64,000 bases of DNA from Competibacter_A sp037045535 (GTDB lineage: Bacteria; Pseudomonadota; Gammaproteobacteria; Competibacterales; Competibacteraceae), in NCBI GenBank assembly GCA_037045535.1, contig JBAOHI010000027.1, forward strand, positions 124,001-188,000, in the 5' to 3' direction. Under the pieces are notes generated by a model. The model did no database searches and was not told where the DNA came from. It saw only the letters and a program-made list of their open reading frames with translations. Each line of letters opens with the position of its first letter. The stretch's first letter is position 1. Both the position numbers and the translations under genes were made by a program. Shown one piece after another: positions 58,604-64,000 of this stretch.

Positions 58604-60943
58604 ATGAAAAAATTGTTAGCGGTGGTTTCGTTATTCGCCAGTACCCTGACGGGCTGCGCCACGATGGGGTTTTACGGGGAACCTTCTGGCTATCTTTCCA
58701 ACGAAGCTGTTCTGCAAAGAGCCTCGGCCGGGCCGCTGGAAACCAGCCACGCCCGCGTCATCACCGATAACGACGAGTCGTTTCAGAGCAAGCTGGAACT
58801 GATCGAGGGCGCCCGACAGTCCATCGATCTGATGTATTACATCTTCGACGACGACTACAGCTCCTCGGTGCTGACCCAGGCGCTGATCGACGCGGCGCGG
58901 CGGGGAGTGCGGGTTCGGCTGTTAGTGGACTACTCCACCAACTACCGGCGTCTCGACTGGTTTTCGATGATGGAACTGCAAGGCAATGCCGGCCAAGGGA
59001 GTCTGCGCGTGCGGTTCTACAATCGCCCCACCCGAAACATCGTGCAGGACGCGGTCTACCTGACCATGGGCTGCGGTCCAGATGCGGCCCCGCACCGACC
59101 CGGCCAGTGTTCCGCCGAGAAATTCGCCGCTATCGACCGCCTATTCGCCGAGGAACGGATCGACGGCCAGCCGGTCAGCGCCCGCAATATATCCAACCTC
59201 AATATCGGTAATTCCGGTCTGTTCTTGTCCGGCCTCTATGCCAAGCGTCCCGATGTCATCGCCCTTGCCATCCGGCAGGGTCAGGATATCGACGTGGCAA
59301 AAATCAGCCAACAACGGCCGGCCGATACCTCGCCGGAGGAACGGCAACAGCTTAAGAAACTGGCCGGGATCTACTGGGATTCCAAGACCGCTCCTGCCTT
59401 TCAGCGTCTGGTGGCTAAAGCTCAACTGTATTTTGTCTTGTCCGTGTACGGCGAGCGGCTTGGCCCGATCTGGGACACCTTCACCGGTCTGTTGCCCACT
59501 GAGAAACCGCTCACCGAGTCGGCTCGACAGGACTGGAACCACCTGACCGATTTCCTGCACCACAAGTTGCTGCTGGTCGATCACAACCGATTGCAGGCCG
59601 GTGGGCGCAACGTGCAGGACTCTTACCACATGCGCTCCAATCCGTTGACCCCGAAATATGTCTTTATGGACACGGACATCCGCCTGGATTTGCAGGCCGG
59701 CGGAGAAGGTGTTGCCCGATCTTTCGACGCGCTCTGGGACTTCGACGCGATGGTAGCCACCTTGGCCGAGGTTCGTCAGCACGCGCCTAATGATTTTGTC
59801 GCCAATTTCGACGCTTACCGCGAAGCCGTATCCCGCTGTGGTTCCGAGTCTGTCCAAGCTCGGCGCGAAGCGTGTGTCGATCAGCAGTTCCAAGCACAAT
59901 TTAAGGATTTGGCGTTGCGCTTGGCCGCCAATACGCAGCGGATGGAGACGAATGCCCGAACCTATCGCGAAGCCTACGCGCGCAAGACGCGCTCGAACGG
60001 CACGCCAGCCTTCGAGGTGGATGGCAAGGCACTCTACGCCTATCTGGAAAATCTGCCTTTTAACAAATCCCTCGCGCCCGGCGAACGATATCGGATTTAC
60101 GGCGCCGAGGTCGGCGCAGCGGCCCAGAGCGGCAAGTACCTCCACGATGTTTGGTTGAAATCACTGCCCGGTGTGTGCCAGCGAGCCAGCAAGGACAAAC
60201 CGCAGCGGGTGATTCTGCACAATGCCTACTTCTTCCCGCCTGCCAACATGACTTACGCTTTGAGTCAGATGGCCAATGGCGCTTACGACTGCTCCAACGT
60301 CACCGTTACCGTTCTGACCAACTCGGTCGAAACCACCGATTTGAACGTCGTCAACCTGTTGGCCCGGCACTCGCTTAAGGCCTTCACCGAGTTTTACCAG
60401 CAACGAAGTGACCCAACCCGCCGAGCGAAATTCGAATATTACGAATATCGGCCGGGCAAGGGCCGAAATACGCTATCCCTGCATAGCAAGGTTACCTTGT
60501 TGGGCGAGGATGTACTGATCGGCTCGGCCAACGCCGACGTGAGGAGCTTCATGATGGACAGCAACAATGCCCTCTTCATCCGGGGGGCCGAGACCTTCCG
60601 TCGGGACTACATGGGCTTTGTCCAAGGCATCCTGGACGATCCTCGTCAAGCCAGGCCAATCAACGAGCAGATCGCCACCACTCCGCGCGAAACCCTGGTG
60701 AAGGAGGATGTGGCGACCTTCCGGAAATTATTGGCCCGATATGGAGTGGACAAACACCTCGATCCACGCCAGCGGCAAACGGCCGAGCAACTCTTCGTCC
60801 AAATGTTGGATGCGTCCTACGCTCTGACCAAGGCCTCGATCGCGAGCGACAAGGCAGAGGCCGCCCAACCGGCCACTCGGGAACCTTCGGCCGAACAGCG
60901 ACAAGCGCAGGAGCGTTTCAACGCACTGTTCAAGCCGATTTGA
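58604..60943 (+). CDS. Phospholipase D family lipoprotein
   Basis: A 779-residue protein with a lipoprotein signal (MKKLLAVVSLFASTLTGC, lipobox LTGC), so probably anchored at the periplasmic face or outer membrane. The first HKD motif is HHKLLLVDHNRLQAGGRN. The second reads LHSKVTLLGEDVLIGSANAD, where Gly replaces the usual Asp after HxKx4. The N-terminal part contains DLMYYIFDDDYSSSVLTQAL, typical of cardiolipin-synthase-like PLDs. Length is greater than usual because of a long insert between the motifs. The hydrolase gene starts 24 bases later and may be co-transcribed. Confidence 0.88.
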   Translation: MKKLLAVVSLFASTLTGCATMGFYGEPSGYLSNEAVLQRASAGPLETSHARVITDNDESFQSKLELIEGARQSIDLMYYIFDDDYSSSVLTQALIDAARRGVRVRLLVDYSTNYRRLDWFSMMELQGNAGQGSLRVRFYNRPTRNIVQDAVYLTMGCGPDAAPHRPGQCSAEKFAAIDRLFAEERIDGQPVSARNISNLNIGNSGLFLSGLYAKRPDVIALAIRQGQDIDVAKISQQRPADTSPEERQQLKKLAGIYWDSKTAPAFQRLVAKAQLYFVLSVYGERLGPIWDTFTGLLPTEKPLTESARQDWNHLTDFLHHKLLLVDHNRLQAGGRNVQDSYHMRSNPLTPKYVFMDTDIRLDLQAGGEGVARSFDALWDFDAMVATLAEVRQHAPNDFVANFDAYREAVSRCGSESVQARREACVDQQFQAQFKDLALRLAANTQRMETNARTYREAYARKTRSNGTPAFEVDGKALYAYLENLPFNKSLAPGERYRIYGAEVGAAAQSGKYLHDVWLKSLPGVCQRASKDKPQRVILHNAYFFPPANMTYALSQMANGAYDCSNVTVTVLTNSVETTDLNVVNLLARHSLKAFTEFYQQRSDPTRRAKFEYYEYRPGKGRNTLSLHSKVTLLGEDVLIGSANADVRSFMMDSNNALFIRGAETFRRDYMGFVQGILDDPRQARPINEQIATTPRETLVKEDVATFRKLLARYGVDKHLDPRQRQTAEQLFVQMLDASYALTKASIASDKAEAAQPATREPSAEQRQAQERFNALFKPI

Positions 60944-60967
60944 GTCCTCGCGATCCGGACGAACGAT

Positions 60968-62113
60968 ATGATCGAATATACCCTGTATTACGCGACCAAT
61001 CGAAAGCACATTGGGATCAACCGCTGGCGTCCGGAAGGATACGGCAACAAATTCAGCGACGATGGCATGGAGAACCTGCGCTTCGGCCAGCTCACGCTGG
61101 AAGCCGACGAGAAAAAGATCGCCAAGCTGCTCACCAAAAAACTGCGGGGCAATGGCCGTGGCGATGGCGAGAAGTTGGCGGAATACCTGACCGGCTGTGC
61201 GAAAACCGCGCGCATCGATGCTTACGAGGAAGTGCTGCGGGCCGATATCTCCGACAAGGCGCAACCCGACGCCAAGCTGGGATCGCAAGCAATGTTCGCC
61301 GACCTCAAAGCGTGCATGGAGCAACGCGGCGACGTACTGGTTTTCATTCACGGCTTCAACACGTCCTGGCCCGATGCCGTGGGTTCGGCACTGGCGCTGC
61401 AACTCGCACTCAACGCGGCGGAACAAGCCGATCCCAATCGGCATGTACGAGTGGTGTTGTTCACCTGGCCGTCGGATGGCCTCGCCTTACCCTTCGTCTC
61501 CTACAAATCGGACCGTTCGGAAGCGGCCGGCTCGGGTTATGCGGTGGGACGGGGATTTTTGAAAGTGCGCGACTTCCTGGCTGATCTCCATGATCGGGCC
61601 GGTGGCGCAAAACCCTGCGGGCAGAATATCCACCTGCTGTGCCATTCGATGGGCAGTTACCTGCTGCAATTCGCCTTGCGCAGGCTCGATGCCTTCACGC
61701 CCGGCAGTGCATTGCCGCGCCTTTTCGGGCACGTTTTCCTGTGCGCGGCGGATGTGAACGATAATGCCCTGGAACCCGGCCAACCGCTCGCACGAGTCCA
61801 CGAAATCGCCGATAACGTCAGCATCTATCACAACCGAAGTGATATGGCGATGGTCGTCTCTGACTACACCAAGGGTAATCCCGAACGCCTCGGCAGAGCG
61901 GGTGCGGCGCGACCGCTGTTACTGCACCACAAAGTGCATCAGATCGATTGCACGCCCATCGTGAAAGGGATCGTCGAGCACAGCTATTATCTCGGTGGTC
62001 GCGTTAACGCCGACATGCGCCAGAGCATCGACGGGCTGGCGCAAGACGATAGCGTGAGAAAAAGAGTTACCGTCAACAACTTGACCAATGTTTGGAGAAT
62101 GGTCAAGGAGTAA
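60968..62113 (+). CDS. Alpha/beta hydrolase (DUF900-like)
   Basis: A 381-residue hydrolase. The oxyanion region is VLVFIHGFNTSWPDAVG and the nucleophile elbow LLCHSMGSYLLQ (Ser in CHSMG). The acid is probably in a VFLCAADVNDNA or SIYHNRSDMAM segment, with a late His in LLLHHKVHQID. No signal peptide. DUF900-type proteins are esterase/lipase-like. Its position after the PLD lipoprotein suggests a shared lipid-related role, but this is inference. Confidence 0.85.
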   Translation: MIEYTLYYATNRKHIGINRWRPEGYGNKFSDDGMENLRFGQLTLEADEKKIAKLLTKKLRGNGRGDGEKLAEYLTGCAKTARIDAYEEVLRADISDKAQPDAKLGSQAMFADLKACMEQRGDVLVFIHGFNTSWPDAVGSALALQLALNAAEQADPNRHVRVVLFTWPSDGLALPFVSYKSDRSEAAGSGYAVGRGFLKVRDFLADLHDRAGGAKPCGQNIHLLCHSMGSYLLQFALRRLDAFTPGSALPRLFGHVFLCAADVNDNALEPGQPLARVHEIADNVSIYHNRSDMAMVVSDYTKGNPERLGRAGAARPLLLHHKVHQIDCTPIVKGIVEHSYYLGGRVNADMRQSIDGLAQDDSVRKRVTVNNLTNVWRMVKE

Positions 62114-62229
62114 GTTGCTTCTGGCAAGGCCGAGTATTTTCTTTGGATAAAATAAGGTAATTTATTATTCAGTGACTTATAAAACATCTTGGGTTTTGTC
62201 CAATACTCTCCTTGCTTGAGGCACGCATC

Positions 62230-63255
62230 ATGACCAGTTGCCGTTTTTACGGGATCACCGCTTTTTTGCTGGTGTTGAGCTTGAGTTTTGGGATCGGCGC
62301 TCGCGCGGCGGGTAACACCGTGACCCTGCTGAACGTGTCCTACGATCCCACCCGCGAGTTCTACAGCGATTTTAATGCCGCCTTCAACCGGCACTGGCAA
62401 GCCAAGACCGGGGACACGGTGCGGGTACTGCAATCGCACGGTGGTTCCGGCAAGCAGGCCCGATCGGTGATCGATGGGTTGGAAGCGGATGTGGTCACGC
62501 TGGCGCTGGCCTACGACATCGACGAAATCAGCGCCAAAGCCGGTCTGTTGCCGGCGGATTGGCAGCAACGATTACCGAACAACAGTGCACCCTATACCTC
62601 GACCATCGTGTTTTTAGTACGCAAGGGTAATCCCAAGGGCATTAAGGATTGGGAGGATTTGGTCAAACCGGGGGTGAGCGTGGTTACGCCCAACCCCAAG
62701 ACCTCGGGCGGCGCGCGTTGGAACTATCTGGCGGCGTGGGGCTACGCACTGCGCCAACCCGGCGGCGACGAAGCCAAGGCGCGCGACTTCGTTGCCCGCC
62801 TGTACCGTAATGTCCCCGTGCTCGATTCCGGCGCGCGTGGCTCCACTACCACATTCGTGGAACGCGAGATCGGCGATGTATTGCTGACTTGGGAAAACGA
62901 GGCATTTTTGGCGGTCAAGGAAATGGGCGCGGGTGATTTCGAGATCGTGACACCTTCGGTCAGCATCCTGGCCGAGCCACCGGTGGCGCTGGTGGACAAG
63001 ATCGCTGAACAACACGGTGCTCGCGCGGTCGCCCAGGCGTATCTCGATTATCTCTACAGCCCGGAAGGTCAGGAATTAGCGGCTCGGCATTATTACCGTT
63101 CCCGTAACCCAGCGGTGGCTGAACGCTATCGGGATCGCTTTCCGCAATTGCAGCTGTTCACGATCGATGAGGCGTTCGGCAGCTGGGCTAAGGCGCAGGC
63201 CGCACATTTCAAGGATGGCGGAACTTTCGATCAAATCTATCAAGTCAGCCGTTAG
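62230..63255 (+). CDS. Sulfate ABC transporter substrate-binding protein
   Basis: A 341-residue periplasmic binding protein of the Sbp/CysP family. The signal peptide is MTSCRFYGITAFLLVLSLSF... ending ARA. LLNVSYDPTREFYSDFNAAF and QSHGGSGKQARSVIDGLEAD are the family signatures, and TPNPKTSGGARWNYLAAWGY forms part of the sulfate site. ATG 62230 has GAGG upstream. No cysTWA permease genes follow in the window, so it may be a stand-alone binding protein. Confidence 0.95.
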   Translation: MTSCRFYGITAFLLVLSLSFGIGARAAGNTVTLLNVSYDPTREFYSDFNAAFNRHWQAKTGDTVRVLQSHGGSGKQARSVIDGLEADVVTLALAYDIDEISAKAGLLPADWQQRLPNNSAPYTSTIVFLVRKGNPKGIKDWEDLVKPGVSVVTPNPKTSGGARWNYLAAWGYALRQPGGDEAKARDFVARLYRNVPVLDSGARGSTTTFVEREIGDVLLTWENEAFLAVKEMGAGDFEIVTPSVSILAEPPVALVDKIAEQHGARAVAQAYLDYLYSPEGQELAARHYYRSRNPAVAERYRDRFPQLQLFTIDEAFGSWAKAQAAHFKDGGTFDQIYQVSR

Positions 63256-63285
63256 CCCCGGTGAGTTCCGGAGCCGTCGCGGGAT

Positions 63286-63654
63286 TTAGCGACCGGTGAC
63301 GCGCTTGGCCAACCGCTGCCGTTTCTGGTGCAGATACGCCCGAACGGCACGGCGCCGATGGTTGTCCTCGCTGGTAAGGGCAGTCAGCTTCTGAAGATAA
63401 TCCGCTTCTTCCGGTGCCAGATCGTGCATTCTTTCCGCGAACTCGATCGCCTCGTCATAGGCGCCGATTTCCATCAACATATCGCTCAACAAATCCAAGG
63501 AGGGCAGATGATCGGGTTCAAGATTCAAGCCCTGCACCAATAACGGCATGAGCCCGTACACGATATCTTCCGAGCCTTGTAAGTCGAGTTCAACAGCTTC
63601 CCGCCATTGCTGGCAGGCCAGCGCATAGAGGTCGGCGGCTGTTGCATTCTCCAT
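63286..63654 (-). CDS. TPR-like small protein
   Basis: A 122-residue helical protein with a tetratricopeptide-type pattern (LDLLSDMLMEIGAYDEAIEF followed by AERMHDLAPEEADYL) and a basic C-terminus (RRRAVRAYLHQKRQRLAKR). Probably a protein-interaction module; no specific function recognised. Its stop lies 30 bases from the end of the convergent sulfate-binding protein gene. Confidence 0.7.
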   Translation of the reverse strand: MENATAADLYALACQQWREAVELDLQGSEDIVYGLMPLLVQGLNLEPDHLPSLDLLSDMLMEIGAYDEAIEFAERMHDLAPEEADYLQKLTALTSEDNHRRRAVRAYLHQKRQRLAKRVTGR

Positions 63655-63713
63655 GAGTTATCCTCATGCGTAAGGTCGTTCCAACATTTTGGCATGTCGC
63701 TTCGGGCTTGCAA

Positions 63714-64000
63714 TCAGGGCCAGCGCTCTGACGGTTTTTCTTTGGCGGCACGCTCCGTGAGCAGCGCGTTGCCACCGTTGCGAATGACCTCCGCGTAAAA
63801 CCGGCCACTGGCTTTAAGAGTGCGGCGCTGGGTCGCATAGTCCACATGGATCAGCCCAAAGCGCTGCGAATAGCCGTATGCCCATTCGAAGTTGTCCAGC
63901 AGCGACCAAGCGAAATAACCGCGCAGATCGACACCGTTCCGCAGGGCATTCCGAGCGGCACGTAGATGATCGCGCAGATAGTCGCGCCGTAAGGGATCGT
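63714..64000 (-). CDS. GH1 family beta-glucosidase, C-terminal part
   Basis: The frame on the minus strand is open to the window edge and gives the last 95 residues of a family 1 glycoside hydrolase. DLRGYFAWSLLDNFEWAYGY is the conserved aglycone/glycone site segment. RFGLIHVDYATQRRTLKASG and an Ala/Lys-rich tail follow. The catalytic glutamates (in NEP and TENG motifs) lie outside the window. Confidence 0.93.
   Translation of the reverse strand, partial: DPLRRDYLRDHLRAARNALRNGVDLRGYFAWSLLDNFEWAYGYSQRFGLIHVDYATQRRTLKASGRFYAEVIRNGGNALLTERAAKEKPSERWP

Overview
The window is the replication-origin region of a GC-rich gammaproteobacterial chromosome. The order dnaA-dnaN-recF-gyrB next to rpmH-rnpA-yidD-yidC-mnmE, with glyQ-glyS-gmhB-plsC further along, matches the origin-proximal block of Pseudomonas-like chromosomes, but here it is opened up by several insertions. 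Protein flavour (split PntA, ETF-QO, many IS5/IS4/IS66-type elements, repeated FGE/C-type-lectin modules) suggests an environmental lineage such as Competibacter- or Chromatiales-like bacteria. This assignment is an inference.

Layout. 1-294 is the 3' end of groEL. 758-3226 is a small integron-type gene-cassette array: five attC-like sites, a YefM-YoeB toxin-antitoxin, a secreted protein, a GNAT acetyltransferase and a SRPBCC protein, with no integrase. It is bounded on both sides by a hairpin with the same core. An IS5-family element (3279-4115) separates it from gyrB. 4181-10760 holds gyrB, recF, dnaN and dnaA on the minus strand, with oriC (12 perfect DnaA boxes) between dnaN and dnaA. rpmH, rnpA, yidD and yidC read away on the plus strand. 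Between yidC and mnmE sits a type I restriction-modification island (hsdM-hsdS-yhcG-hsdR). It is damaged by an IS in hsdM (exact TTA target duplication) and an IS4-type element that removed the hsdR start.

24.2-33.5 kb, after mnmE and an IS66 remnant, is the most unusual region. It is a conflict-type operon of a trypco2 protein, a trypsin-like protease, a MoxR AAA ATPase and a vWA-like protein, followed by three formylglycine-generating-enzyme (FGE/C-type lectin fold) modules. The C-terminal segments of all three modules vary almost only at NNC codons and share the same 3' end. That is the signature of variable regions written by a diversity-generating retroelement. No reverse transcriptase or template repeat is in the window. 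Modules 1 and 3 contain several frameshifts and module 2 is intact.

33.6-34.1 kb carries a candidate structured RNA with its own promoter and terminator, and a tRNA-Ile. After that come a slipin, the pnt transhydrogenase operon, an HNH protein, a coiled-coil protein, a cupin and an asparagine-synthetase-like gene. 43.2-46.7 kb holds three tandem copies of a zinc-ribbon membrane protein gene, each preceded by a parS site. Five good parS sites (plus one degenerate) lie between 44.3 and 50.1 kb, so this is probably the ParB loading centre. The rest is ordinary housekeeping: glyQS, gmhB, plsC, a class I amidotransferase, a YgjP-like metallopeptidase, ETF-QO, rhodanese, orn, rsgA, a LysE-type exporter, a PLD lipoprotein, an alpha/beta hydrolase, a sulfate-binding protein, a TPR protein and the end of a GH1 glycosidase.

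Caution: single-base indels are concentrated in the repeated regions (FGE modules, third zinc-ribbon copy). Some of the apparent pseudogenes may therefore be consensus errors in the assembly.
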